This document shows, in pieces, positions 35,699 through 46,913 of a stretch of DNA of 64,000 nucleotides. The position numbers and the translations under genes were made by a program. How positions within the stretch are numbered: the stretch's first letter is position 1; every line of letters starts with the position of its first letter. This DNA is from Gentiana macrophylla (taxonomy: Eukaryota; Streptophyta; Magnoliopsida; Gentianales; Gentianaceae), in NCBI GenBank assembly GCA_026214975.1, contig CM047807.1:71713824-71777823 (forward strand), in the 5' to 3' direction. The notes beneath the pieces were generated by a model that saw only the letters and a list, made by a program, of their open reading frames with translations, searched no databases and had not been told where the DNA came from.

Positions 35699-36863
35699 CT
35701 ACATGTAATATCTCCCGAGGTTGTCGGCGTGCCAAGTATTCTCATATTCACGGCCATTCCTGTCTTTGAGATAATATGTCCCCTTCTTTAGCTCGTGAGA
35801 GATCTGAAGGGGTCCCTCCCAATTGCTGTCTAACTTTTTGGGTTTGCGGCCGGAGGCTTCACATTTAATTAATACGAAATCTCCTGCCTTGAAAAAATGG
35901 TGGCGTACCTTCTTATCGTGATGTCGCTTAGCGGCCATCTTGAGATTAGCCAAGCGGGTGCCGCTTGCGATCTTTTTCTTCGAGCATGTCGAGCTCAAAC
36001 TCACGCGATCGTTCGTTGGTGTCCTCGTTGAAATGCGACACTCGATGCTAGGTAGAGACATCTCCATCGTGTCATCGCCTCCGAACCATAAGTCGGGGAG
36101 AATGGGGTTTCTCTGTGGTGGACTTTTTGGCGGTCGGGCGACCATAAGATCGCGAGCGGCTCATCTACCCACCCCGCTTTCTTTCCGCATAAAGTGCGTT
36201 TGAGCCTCTGAGCACTTGTTTGTTTGCGTTCTCTGCGACCATTACTTTGAGGATAGGCGACCGAAGGCGTCGCATGAATGACGCCATGCTCTTTACAAAA
36301 CTCGTCGAATTCCGTTCACGAATGCGGTCCATGGTCGATATGATGATGCGAGGTACCCGAAACGAGTCCACACTTGATCCATTAAAAATAGATGACCTGG
36401 TGGTGGCGATCTCTCCGAGGCTTCGCCTCTCTGTCCATTTGGTGTAATAATCAGCCACTACTACTATGTACTCGCATCCTCCGCGCCGCTTTAGGCATTG
36501 GACCGGCGAGGTCGATGCCCCACATTTCGAAAGGCCATGAAGCGGTGACGATGCTCGCTTCTGGAGGTAACCTGGGTATATCTGCGTACACTTTGGCGAG
36601 GGTCGCATTCCTAACGAATATATCCGCATCCTCAACAAGGTAGGCGGTAGTATCCTGCGGTGATAAGCCGCTTTGTGCGAGGTTGGCGCAGTTTGGATGC
36701 CCGCCGCACACTCCTTGATGAAGCTCATGGAGGATACCGCTTTACTTGCTCCGCCTGACACGCGGAGCGAGGTTTGGAGAAAGAAGCGCTGTAAAGTATC
36801 CCATTTGCAAGACATATCTTGCTTGCTCGGCGAGCCAAGGTTCTCGCCTCTATCTTGTCTCAA
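35699..36863 (-). pseudogene. E integrase, frameshifted
   Basis: The catalytic core reads ASWPFEMWGIDLAGPMPKAA (first Asp), then in another frame CEYIVVVADYYTKWTERRSL and VDSFRVPRIIISTMDRIRER, where the second Asp is at the DN/MD position. The C-terminal domain is the open frame 35699-36145: NLKMAAKRHHDKKVRHHFFK, then GDFVLIKCEASGRKPKKLDS, NWEGPLQISHELKKGTYYLK and TWHADNLGRYYM. The zinc-binding N-terminus is only traceable (ADIFVRNATLAKVYADIPRL). It would insert the element cDNA. At least three frame changes disable it. Confidence 0.88.
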
Positions 36864-36896
36864 GGCAAAACTCCATGCTCAATATAATCCTTGACC

Positions 36897-37600
36897 TCAT
36901 CGATCCAAAGCGCGAGAGGGGTTGAATATCCATGACCTCGCATCTGCGATAGAAGGTTCCTCGAGGTATTTCAAAGGGATGTCGAGAGCGGCGCGCGTCG
37001 GCGTCGGATAACTTGGATAAATAGTCGCCCTCAAATTACGAGTCGTGGTATATAAGAGAGCTCGCAATATCCGAGCGGCGGCGTAATTTACGGACCAGGT
37101 CGATGTCTTGCTGCGATTTGAACAATAAATCTTATAACCTCCATTCACTTGATTGACAACTTGGTTGTGAGTCGCAAAGACGTGTATGTTCTCAACTCTC
37201 ATTGCGAGGGCGAGCTCAAGGCTGCGATGACGCCTCGTATTCAAACTTGGTTGTTTGGCGCGCCGTGAAATCGGCGGCGCTTTCTCAATTTCTTCGACGT
37301 TCCGGCTCGAGCAAGACGATGCCGGCCCGCAAAGCTCCAATTCCACTAGCGCCGTCAACGAACAAGCGCCAACGATGGCATTTGGCCTCGTGGGACCGCT
37401 AGGAGCCGGTTTGTCGGGCGAGTTGGTCGAAGGAAGTGGGTTGTGTTGTCGAGGCTCTCGGAAGCTTGCTTCAAGAATGAACTCGGCCAGGGCACATGTG
37501 CCTTGATTGCCCTTCCGAGGCTCGTGCTTGATGTCGAATTCGGTGAGCTCAATTGCCCATTTCTCGGAGACGACCGGCGAGTCAGGCTTATGCAAAACTG
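36897..37600 (-). pseudogene. E additional RNase H (archaeal-like type of Tat elements)
   Basis: KWAIELTEFDIKHEPRKGNQ marks the end of the RT-linked RNase H. After it come GACSLTALVELELCGPASSC, then SLELALAMRVENIHVFATHN and QVVNQVNGGYKIYCS. The VNQVNG and ALAMRVENIHVFATHNQ phrases are the second half of a cellular-type RNase H, present in addition to the first in Tat-lineage elements. The frame 36897-37595 is open but mixes readings, so catalytic residues cannot all be placed. Confidence 0.75.
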
Positions 37601-39080
37601 ACGCAGCCGACTATCCGATAGTACAATGATCGTATGTGATGAAAAATATGCACGGAGCTTTCTAGCCGCTATAACAAGAGAGTAAGCCAATTTCTCTCGC
37701 ATTAAAATATCGACCTTCTACAGGATGAGCCTTGAAACATAGTAAATGGGCTTTTGAGCGGGCTTCTCGAGAGTCCCCTCTTCCTTTATAAGAATCTGCG
37801 GCGATGACCTATCTCGAGGCCGCCAAATATAAATAAAGTCGGATCGCTTTATGATAGGACTTACTAAAAGAGCGGGTGACCGAGTATTGCTTGAGCTCTT
37901 CAAAGGCTTGATGCATTCTCCAGTCCATTCAAACCCTTTGCCGCTTTCAAAATTTTATAAAAGGAAGGCACACATGCACGATTTGAAATGAAACGCCAGG
38001 AGCGGTTATCCTTCCATTCAACCTCGAACCTCTTTCCACGATCGTGGGGCGCCATGTCGAGAATGGCTCTGATTTTCTCGAGGATTTGCTTGATGCCGTT
38101 TGTGTGACCATGAAGCCTAAGAATTTTCCAGCTTTGACCCCAAACGTGCATTTGGTAGGGGTTTAACTTCATGTTGTTTTCTCGCGTTCGTGAAAGTTTC
38201 CTCAAATCTGCTATGAAGTCGCGTATCTTTGGTTTGATGACCATGTCATCTATGTAAGCTTCCATGTTGCGGCCGATTTGAGTGTGGAAGACCGTTGATC
38301 ATCCTCTGGAATGTTGAACCGCATTCTTCAGGCGAAGGGCATCATTTTGTAATAATACATGCCGCCTCCAGCTCACGAAAGCGATAAGTTGTCTCGTCCC
38401 GGCCATACGGACTGATGGTATCCGAATAGGCGTCGACGGCGAGGATTTCAAAGCCCGCTATCCGATCTACCATTACGTCTATGCGGGGTAGCTCATGCAG
38501 GGATCCTTGGGGCGAGCTTTGTTCAAGTCGGTGAAATCTACGCACATTCGCCACTTGCCGTTGTGTTTCAAAACCATAACGGCGTTGGCTAGCCAAGTAG
38601 GATATTGTAGTTCTTCAATGATATCCGCCGCCAAGTAGTTTTGCGATCTCAATTTTCTGACCTCTTCCTTGCGGTTGAAAATTGGCGAGCCCGCTGCTTG
38701 ATTGGCTTGAAGTGGGGATTCACGTTAAGGCGGTGGAGTGCGACCTCAAGGGTCGACGCCTCGCATGTCAGTGACCTCCCAAGCAAAGGCCTCCAGGTTC
38801 TCTTTCAGCACGTTGATCAGTGCGGACATATCGGCCTCGCTGAGGTGCGCCCCGACTTTGATCTTTTGGTCGGGGTATCTCTCATTGATGATTACCTCGA
38901 CGAGCTCCCCCTCTGCTTCAATGCTTGGATCATCTCGTATCTGCAATGTGTCGCATACAATTTCCTTTTGTTGTTTCTTAAGCGGCGGAGGGCTGTTCGT
39001 GCCTTGTCCCCGCTCGATATGGGCTTCCAGCGCTCTTTTCTTAGCGCTCGCCTCTAACTCGGCCATGGACTCACTTATCC
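37601..39080 (-). pseudogene. E reverse transcriptase with linked RNase H, frameshifted
   Basis: The N-terminal part 38746-39066 reads INERYPDQKIKVGAHLSEAD, then LINVLKENLEAFAWEVTDMR and GVDP, the usual lead-in of Tat RT. The catalytic block is in 37900-38265: MEAYIDDMVIKPK (YIDDM is the YxDD motif), then NNMKLNPYQMHVWGQS and EKIRAILDM, then VPSFYKILKAAKGLNGLENA. The intermediate blocks (decayed NGKWRMCVDFTDLN-like region near 38520-38600) are readable in another frame. It reads leftward into RNase H. Confidence 0.87.
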
Positions 39081-41548
39081 GGGGTTGAGTCGCCCGTATG
39101 TACTTGGGATCTCACCAGTCGATTATCACTAGAGCTTCTTCCAGAGATTTATTGAATTAAGTGATGGGGTTAGTCCTGTTTGGTGCGGCGGGAGGTGTAG
39201 CATGAGCTTGTCTAGCACACCTTGGACTTCGGCTCCGTGCCCTTTTCAACCTGCGCTTTGATTTTGCCAAGTGGTCAAGATAAGTGCGTGGTCGGCTAAT
39301 CGCCTGGTCTATCTTGCCATTTTACGTATAAAATTTGACCTCGATGCGGAATGGAAGACACCATCCCGAATTTGCGCATCGCAGTATGCCGAGATCATGT
39401 GGTAGCGGTGGCGGATCGACCACCGAAATTCTATTTTTCCGATCCGGAAGGGCTCAAAGTCTCCGATCACGGACCTCCAGGTCAATCATTCCTTTAACTT
39501 TTACCTCATGGTTGGTAAAACCCTCTGCGAGCCAGTGCGGTTTCGAGTTGGCCTCGGTGAAATTCAAACCTTTGAGGCGATCAAGATAGATGATGTCTCT
39601 GGCGGCACTGTATCCACCAGGACTCTGTTAACCCCGCACTTGCCGATCCCGATTTTGATTATGAGGGCATCTCCATTGCTCCCGTAACAAAGCTAAGCTC
39701 GCTCTTTGTGAAAGTCGGGGCCTCTTCATCTCAGTCGCAGAGTTCTAGGCCGCTCACGTCCAAATTCGTTGATCGAGTTGATCTGTTTCTTTTATCACGC
39801 TGTTGCTAGGCGGGCTTTAAGTGGATGACATTGAGCTCGCGCTCATCTTTGGGCATAACGAGTCTCTGGTTGGCACCGCCGCCAATTTGAATCGATCTAA
39901 CTTTCCTCCCGGGCCATTTTGTCTATGATCCTTATCGTGGAAAAACAATCATCCGTGTTATGGCCGTGATAATTATGAAACTCACGAGAATTTGCTTGTG
40001 TCCGCTTCTGAACCACATCTTCGCTCGATTGTCGCGGGGCTTCCGGATGTGTTCGAAATTTCGTTCGAGATCGCCGGCGGTCGGGCATTCAATGAATGTA
40101 ATCTTTTACGTCGAACTTTGCGGCCTTTTGAAATCACGGTCGTCCGTTCTTTCGCCGGATTGACGGCCTCCTCCTTTCTTTGGGGATCGGCCTCGAGTAC
40201 TATTGGGCGGGGCCGTGGGATCGAATTGAAGGCCACGGTTTACGGCGGGGATGACCTCGGCGGTAGTAAACTTCCGGGCTGCTCCAACATGTCCCTCAAG
40301 TTGGTCGGGCGTGCATCGTTAAGTGTGTCTTAAGTTCGCCGCCCACCATCCGATTAAGAATGCCATCATGACCGTGGGTTCGGGCTCGTCGCGTGTTTGA
40401 TCGTAAACTTGGGCCAATTTCTCGTATCTGACCGGGCGGACTCCCAGGTGTCTGCTTTATCAAAAACAGATCGGTTGTGGTCTTGCGAGGTCTATCTGGC
40501 TGTCTTGAATTACATCGGGGAACTTTGTGCGCATATCCTCCCGGTTGATAAGCGATCTGGTGGCAATTTGCGAGAAGCCATGTAGAGGCTCTATCTTTCA
40601 TGCAACCCACCATAGCCACGCACCAGGCCGCGCTATGGTGAGTAGCGAACATCATTTTGCTCTCGAGCGAGGCTATCCATTCGTATGGAGTCGACTTACC
40701 CGATAATCTGTTATGTTGATGTTGGAGACTCGGCGTCGCGGGAGGCTCGCTATGAGCGAGTCTGAAAGTGCATCCATAGCAGCGCTAGGTTCCTTATCCT
40801 CTTCTCGTTTATTCTTTTTCATCTCCAGAACCATCAACCTCGGATCTTCAAATCGGCCGGTTGAGTGCAGGTTCGAGTGCGCCACGAGTGGGCGTCGTCC
40901 TCAAATCAACTGGCTTTGAGCCTTCTGTTTGGCCCGTGCTCTTCTTCTCGGGGATAATGTCCCGGGATTTTCACCGAGGGCCCGATCTCCGTCGGCGTTG
41001 CCTCGCGTTCCTTTATCTTCATCCTCGGTGGTGATGGTAAAGCTCTACGTTTTCCCAGCGGTCGTGCGCCCGATATTCTAGTTTGGTTTGTATTCACCGT
41101 GCGAGAGGAGGATACACTTTCCCTCGATGCTCGTGGCGCCGAGCTCGCGTTGTTTCCCCATGTTTGGCCACTTTCCACGGAGGGCGATGGCGTTAGGTCC
41201 GGCGTTCATGCCTCTATGGTTGGGGAGGATCAATTGCTAGCGCGAGCTGGCGGCGGAGATTAAGATCTCGTTGGTGCCTTCATTCTCGCCAGCGTATTCA
41301 CCATAACTCTTTATTCTTGCCGGATCGGCCTCGCTGGAACCCCGGTAGGCGGGGCCTCTTTGTCCGGGCCTCGGTGTTAATCTGTCTTGAGCGAGCTCTG
41401 CCTCTAGCGAGTGTTTTTCTTTCTTAACTCTAAGAACTTCGCGGTAATCGGCGGTTGTCCGGGCGGGGTCGCTCTCATGAGACCTCGTTGGGGCGATCTG
41501 CTTTTCTGCCGGGTTGGGTGTGACGGGGTTAGGCGAAGGGTTAGCCAT
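39081..41548 (-). pseudogene. E gag, zinc knuckle and protease region, frameshifted
   Basis: The probable start is the ATG at 41548 giving MANPSPNPVTPNPAEKQIAP, followed by a charged helix (REVLRVKKEKHSLEAELAQD). The capsid core is in 40296-40655: KDRASTWLLANCHQIAYQPG and DLFLIKQTPGSPPGQIREIG, resembling the Tat gag order of TWY.LP, LF.I.Q and E.L. The zinc knuckle appears as REFHNYHGHNTDDCFSTIRI near 39930-39990; the first Cys is replaced, so the CCHC is incomplete. The protease (39100-39850) could not be read clearly. Frames change many times. Confidence 0.72.
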
Positions 41549-42049
41549 GATGGGAGGTCTGATGCAAGCCTGACAACAAGCTTTCCAAGGTAGCAAGTGG
41601 GATTATTGCCTCTGACACAAGCCAACTCTAGTATCCTTTTCAAAAGGTAGTTGATGTGACGTGACGTGACGTGATCTGCTGTCAGATTTTATGTACGCAA
41701 CATCCGATGAACCTTTTACCCTCCTACAAGCAATCGATCCCAACACAGATATGCTACAAGTCGAATTTTATGGCGTTCACATCGTCGATCAACATGCAAA
41801 TCGGAAAAACGCTAACCACGGCCGTTTCTTAGCGGTTCATATAAGATTATCCCAATAGTGGTGAATCTTCAAGCGCAAGATTGGGATAGTCTACATAAAC
41901 ACATGAGCTATTTTTCAGCGGATTGTGAAGACAAAGATAACCGATTTGATGATGATAAATCGGAATAACAAACTGTTATACAAGGGAGGCGGAGATCGGT
42001 TCAAGGTGAGCAACTATGGAGTCCACGAAGGTGTTGAATCCTTTGAAGA
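41549..42049 (-). other. 5' leader of E
   Basis: Between the primer site and the gag ATG. It includes a short triplicated GTGAC (GTGACGTGACGTGACGTGAT, about 41655-41674). No gene. Confidence 0.5.
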
Positions 42050-42073
42050 AAACGGTTCCGTAGCGGAGCCAAT
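42050..42073 (-). other. Primer-binding site of E
   Basis: On the minus strand the LTR end CCGCACA is followed by ATTGGCTCCGCTACGGAACC. The form ATTGG-CNCCG is like the non-iMet primer sites of Tat elements. The exact tRNA is not assigned. Confidence 0.5.
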
Positions 42074-42607
42074 TGTGCGGGTCCGTTTCCGTCGAATAGT
42101 TTGGAAGGAAGACTTGGACGTGGGATATCTGGCCTCTTCGTGGTGCTCCGATCAATGAGGTTATCGCCGTCGGACGGTGGCGTTTATCGAGGTTGGTGAT
42201 GAGCTCGCGGTGGTAATATGAAAACAATAAATATGAGAGAGAGAGACAACAAGATCTTGATAGAAATAAATGCGCAAAAGTTGTTCTATATCTTCATTAA
42301 TGTCATAGTGGGGGTATTTATAGGGAAAGGATAAAGCTGTAAAAGACTACTCGTGCTAGCGGCGCCGATGCCCGACAGATGGCAGTTGGCCTCGCATTCT
42401 ATCTAAGCTTATGAACTTTCCATTTACTGGTATTCTCATAGGAATGGGCCCGCAGTGCTGCGGGGCGGCCCCCTTATGTTTATGAGGATGGCGGGATGGC
42501 CAAGAAGTTGGCGACGTCGCGCGCTTATGCTCAGGGAAAAAGTTTGACTTATGTCCTCAGACGAGTTGACCGGGGATAATGGGACCGTGTCAGGTTCCGT
42601 ATCATCA
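42074..42607 (-). repeat. 5' LTR of element E
   Basis: Paired with 29386-29916. Starts TGTGCGGGTCC and ends CGTATCATCA on the plus strand, followed by the target duplication CTCGT. Confidence 0.9.
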
Positions 42608-42612
42608 CTCGT

Positions 42613-43620
42613 ATGGGAGGATCCATATCTGTTTAAAGTCTGCAAGGATGGGTTGCTTAGAAGGTGCGTTCCGGAGCATGAACAATTGGATATCTTGGAG
42701 CAATGTCATAGTGGTCCCGCTGGTGGGCACTACTAGCACCTAAGATAGTCACAAAAATCCTTCAAGCTGGTTTTTACTGGCCTACTTTGTTTAAAGATGC
42801 TGAAGCCTTTTGCAAAGGCTGTGATAGATGCCAAAGAGTAGGGAGACTCAGTAATAGGATGGAGATGCCTTTGAGGCCTATCTTGGAATGTGAAGTTTTT
42901 GACGTCTGGGGCATTGATTTTATGGGACCGTTCCCATCATCATGCTCTAACAAATATATTACAGTGCATGTGGACTATGTTTCCAAGTGGGTAGAGGCCA
43001 TAGCCACCCAAACCAATGATCACAAAGTTGTAAAGAAATTCTTGCAAAATAATATCTTTACTAGATTTGGTCCTAGAGCCCTTATCGGTGATGAAGGTTC
43101 ACATTTACATGTAACGCGCGCTTGATAAAATTCTTGAGAAATATGGTGTCAAACATAAAATCGGTACACCATATCATCCCCAAACAAGTGGCCAAGTCGA
43201 GGTGAGAAACCGAGCCTTAAACGGATTCTAGAAAAGACCGTGAGCATAAATAGATCAAGCTGAGTCTAAAGTTGGATGGCGCGCTGGGCTTATCGCGACT
43301 GCGTTTAAGACCCCTATGGGTATGTCACCCTTCCAAATGGTTTATGGCAAAGCTTGCCATCTACCGTCGAGCTTGAGCACGAGGCTTCTTGGGCTATTAA
43401 ATTCTTAATTTTGACAAACAACTCTGTGGGAAAAGAGATTATTGCAATTGAGCGAGCTCGATGAGTTCCGACTCCGTGCTACGAAATTCGAGAATCGATA
43501 AGGAAAGAACGAAGGCACTCCACGATGCTAAGATTAAAGATCGGGAATTCAAAGTGGGAGACATGGCTTTCTTTGTATAACACCAGGCTCCATCTTTTTC
43601 TTTGGTAAGCTTAAATCTAG
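42613..43620 (+). pseudogene. F integrase, resumed after element E
   Basis: Reads VWEDPYLFKVCKDGLLRRCV, then [14 protein letters not shown] (HH part of the HHCC zinc site) and [11 protein letters not shown] (CC part). The core is [20 protein letters not shown] (first Asp), [37 protein letters not shown] (second Asp) and, shifted, [12 protein letters not shown] (43170-43203, with Glu). After that the frame is lost, but short matches continue (TPMGMSPFQMVYGKACHLP near 43310-43360). The indels in this 3' half involve CG dinucleotides unlike the earlier part of F. Confidence 0.88.
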
Positions 43621-44082
43621 ATGGTCCGGCCCTTTGAGATTCTTGATGTTAAATCTGAGTGGAGCCATTACGTTGAAAGTACGGCGATCAACCGTTCAAA
43701 GTCAATAGTCACGAGGATTAAGAAGTACTTTGGGCAAGCCAAGGAACATCCTGAAGTACTATACTTTCAAAAGAGAAATGAAACGGTTGAGTCGTTTATT
43801 TGTGAAGAGATTCCATCCGACTTCTTTGGAGTGGATGATGACATTATTACCCCTAACTTTGCAGATCCTTACGCCGATGCTCCTGAGCCTGTTAGCATAC
43901 CTCAGCCGAATCTGAGAAACAAGAAAAAGAAGCAAAGAGTCAGTGTTGTCTGGAGAGAAAAGTTTCATGATTTTCTCGCGCACTTGACTTGTTGTTGTGG
44001 CAAAAACCATTTCCGTCCTAGTCATTCGATTCACGACGGAGAAGTGGTTAGCCTCATACCCAAGTGGCACGATCCAGGTTGA
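43621..44082 (+). pseudogene. F integrase C-terminus and polyprotein tail
   Basis: 153-residue frame: RPFEILDVKSEWSHYVESTA and RIKKYFGQAKEHPEV correspond to the end of Athila integrase (SGPF...LKHYFG). From residue 50 on comes a tail with ICEEIPSDFFGVDDDIITPN, a Lys cluster KKKKQRVSVVWREKF and CCCGKNHFRPSHS. I do not recognise a domain in the tail. It ends pol, and the non-coding 3' region follows. Confidence 0.7.
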
Positions 44083-45494
44083 CTTGGTTTACTCATCAAG
44101 CTAATGACATAAAGAAGCGCTCTAGGAGGCGGCTAGTCTTTTAAGTTACTTTTTAGTTAAGTTTTTAGGCGTTAGGAATAAAACCATGGTGATTTGTGTG
44201 TTGGTTATCCTGTCCTATTTGTGAATGCTTTATTTGCCCATTTCTGTGTGCATTCATGTTTACTCATATACCCCTTGTCCCCGAGATTATATGCTATGTC
44301 GGGTGTTGCGGATATTGTTCTTGCGGTTTTGCCGAGTTATCACTTTTAGTGTTGTCTGCATTAGTGATACGAGCTGCGGCCAGTTCATTCATGTTACGGC
44401 TGACCACTTTGTCAACCTCTGACCCGACAACCACTTTGAAACCAAATAAGTCTTCTTTTCTTTTATTTGCACATTCTGAGGACATAATGTGATTTAAGTG
44501 TGGGGGGGGGTGTCTACATCGGGAGTTATCATGCTATACCTTCTGAAAATGAGTAAATGTGATTTTATCGAAAATTTTAAAATTTTTCAAAATTTTTCAA
44601 AGTAAACTTGGATAATTGTAAATCTTGAGCATGTAATTGAAACAAATGGCTTGCTAGTTGTAGTTCCCTGACAATGATTTTATGTGACTTTGAGAGATAA
44701 TTATAGCATGCTTTTACTGATTTGAGATAGTATTCATTTCACACTCACGAAAGCCTTTGATATTGAAGCAAAAAAATTTTGAACTGTATCCTTTCATTAT
44801 TTTAGTGATTTATCTTAGAGAGATTTGTTCTTAATAGTAACAGTGAAGTAACACCTAAGTTCAGAACGTGCACTGTGAATATCTGAAGGTTTGAATGTGA
44901 TAAGTGAAACGTAACTAATGTTTTTTTAAAAAAAGTTGAGTTAATAATAAATAAATGGGTGTGTCAAAAGCTGGTTAATGATTGGAGTGCGGTAGGGCAT
45001 TATCTCGAAATGTCCTATTCCACTATGATGACCAAAAGCTCACGACAGTCAGGAAAAGCTACCCTATGATTTGAGTAAGGTAGGGTGTTATCCCGAAACA
45101 TCCTATTCTACTATGACGGGTAAGAGCTCATTTTGATGTGCGTCAAAGAAGAAAAAAAGAAAGTGAAAGAAAAATTAAAGACTTTGTTATCGTTGAACTT
45201 ATACCCAGTATAAACCGAATGATATGCTGTAGGGATTATCCTACTGAGTGCGCAGGAAGACTTTGTGTGGAACGACTGCTGCCTATACCTAGGATAGTCA
45301 TTAAAATTATCTGAGAGGATATTTGTTGGAGAGGATTGTGAAGATTGAAAAGGGTTTGTCACACACACCGAATCTATCTCTATGTTGGTATTACTTGTTA
45401 TAGTTGTTGTATCTTATGTTACGTGAGTTAGGGATCTATGTGGATTGCATGAAAGTGAGCTAGTTTTGATTGTTTTGTTCGGGACGAACAAAAG
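44083..45494 (+). other. Non-coding 3' region of F (env position), no env-like frame
   Basis: Athila elements have a long stretch here, sometimes with an env-like ORF. I see only short frames. It contains TAAGTGTGGGGGGGGG at 44495-44510, a near copy of the real purine tract, and two inverted-looking copies of TAGGGC/TTATC...CCTATTC at 44990-45120. Confidence 0.55.
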
Positions 45495-45511
45495 TCTAAG
45501 TGTGGGGGAGT
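45495..45511 (+). other. Polypurine tract of F
   Basis: TCTAAGTGTGGGGGAGT directly before the LTR start TGTTTACGAC, as in other Athila elements. Confidence 0.8.
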
Positions 45512-46913
45512 TGTTTACGACTAATTCTGTGGTTTATATCGAGTTACTTCGTAACGATATCTTCCGTTTTTAGTGTTTTTTTTTATAGAAAATCACTTGC
45601 TAAAAGGATAAATTGGAAGAATGGGTTTAGAATCTATTAAAGTGTGAAAATCGAGCTATTTATGTGGTTTTTATTTATTTATTTACGATTTTACACTTTG
45701 CTCGTTTCTATCGCCTTGTAGGTATGCTTGCATGTTGTGAAAGGAGCTAGAACAGTGTTGATTGAAGATTAAAGGAAGGAGAAAGATGCAAGTTGAGATT
45801 GGCATGAAGATACATTGAGGACTGAACTGGCATCCATTGCATCCGTCCAGTGGACGGGCGTTTAAAGCACCAGACGGGCGTCCAGAAGGCTTATTCGATT
45901 CAAAGAAGAAAGGTCTCAGGTGGACGAGCGTCCACTATTCCAGACTGGCGTCCAGGAGGAGATATTTGATTCAGAGTTGTGAAAATTTTGGCAGACGAGC
46001 GTCCATTTTTGCATAGGACGGACGTCCAAGAAGACTCGGCCCGACTCGATGAATTTTGTGAAGACTGGACGGGCGTCCAATAGCCGACCTAACCCTAGCC
46101 GCCTTAAAAATTTATAAATAGCAGCGCATTTTAAACCCTAAAATCAGACTTTTACACACCAAAAAAAAACACACAGCAGCCGCATATCCAAAAGAGCAAA
46201 CAAGGAGATGAGATCTTCCATCCCAACAATCATAATCACCAACATGATTGTTGGCTAAGCATATCGCGGTGGGACAACGGAGGAAACCAATCAACAACTA
46301 CACCAACTAGAGGATTTTAAGCTATATTTTTAGTGCGTTAAATTTACTGTTTTTTATCAATTGAATGTTGTGATTAATTGTTTTTGTTTTATTGAATCGA
46401 GAGATCGATGAAACTATCTTTTTGATTGAATTTACATGATAGTATTGATTCAAGCTTTGATCTTTTCAATTGATGCAATTAATTGTGATTCAAGATATTG
46501 TTCATGATTAGTTGAGTAGAGTATTGGAGACAATCTCATGATCGTGTTATGCATGCTAGTTTAGTTTTGCTTGGAAAAGAAAACGAAACCCTAGAAATTG
46601 ATTAAAGAGATTTAATCGAATTCGTGATTTGATCATAACTAAAAATCGTATCTTTAGCTCACAATCTAGTTGGGGTTGGTTGGTTGATTGGAGGATTCTC
46701 GTTGCCTTGCCGTTCTTTTAATTATTGGATAAACCAAATTCGTTCGTATCAACTTTTGTTGCTAAGTTTAGTTATTTTAAAAACCCTTGTTTTTGCTCTT
46801 TGTTTTACGCATATTTTACATTTCGATGCGTTGTCGGACGCCCGTCCAGTGTCGATTTTATTCTATTTTCTGCTATTTTCTGTTTCTAGTCATAGTTTCT
46901 GTTCGGAGGATTT
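45512..46913 (+). repeat. 3' LTR of F, truncated by the next element
   Basis: Starts TGTTTACGAC and contains TATAAATA at 46113-46120. Its body resembles the solo LTRs at 10911 and 25928 (GAAAATCACTTGCTAAAAGG, TTGCATGTTGTGAAAGGAG). Between 45852 and 46078 it has several GGACG-NN-CGTCC palindromes, including GGACGAGCGTCC (45922), GGACGGACGTCC (46016) and GGACGGGCGTCC (46067), ending only 35 bp before the TATA box. The right end is missing because the next LTR begins at 46914. Confidence 0.75.
45852..46078 (+). promoter_or_regulatory. Palindrome array just upstream of the F LTR TATA box
   Basis: At least six copies of GGACG-NN-CGTCC or one-mismatch variants. Proximity to the TATA box suggests a transcription factor site array; this is inference. 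Confidence 0.55.

Larger units (their letters stand above)
29386..42607 (-). mobile_element. Element E: Tat-type Ty3/gypsy retrotransposon, minus strand, 13.2 kb
   Basis: Two LTRs (29386-29916 and 42074-42607) and a perfect target duplication CTCGT (29381-29385, 42608-42612) within the F pol frame. On the minus strand the order is LTR, primer site, gag with zinc knuckle, RT, RNase H, second archaeal-like RNase H, integrase, poly-A, a long region with an opposite-strand ORF and a tandem repeat, then the purine tract and LTR. The second RNase H and the long 3' region with an antisense ORF are features of the Tat lineage. The LTRs are similar along their whole length, differing mainly at CAG/CGA-type sites. 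Despite this, coding regions are full of frameshifts. Confidence 0.88.
23054..45511 (+). mobile_element. Element F: Athila-type Ty3/gypsy retrotransposon, coding body
   Basis: Gag, protease, RT, RNase H and integrase occur in that order in plus orientation, followed by a long non-coding stretch, a purine tract and a 3' LTR (45512-46913). Family signs: gag starting MQTRSKKGPL, the EVTLRSGK motif, DSGAS protease, FMDDF RT and the long 3' spacer. It is split by a solo LTR (25928-27515) and by element E (29386-42607), both with clean target duplications. Frameshifts and stops in every domain make it non-functional. Confidence 0.88.

Noticed and set aside
35440..35769. Lys- or Phe-rich ORFs over 35611-35644
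   Set aside because: Produced by the homopolymer; no domain on either side in frame.
44083..45494. An env-like ORF in Athila element F
   Set aside because: Only short frames; no signal peptide, membrane anchor or long reading frame.
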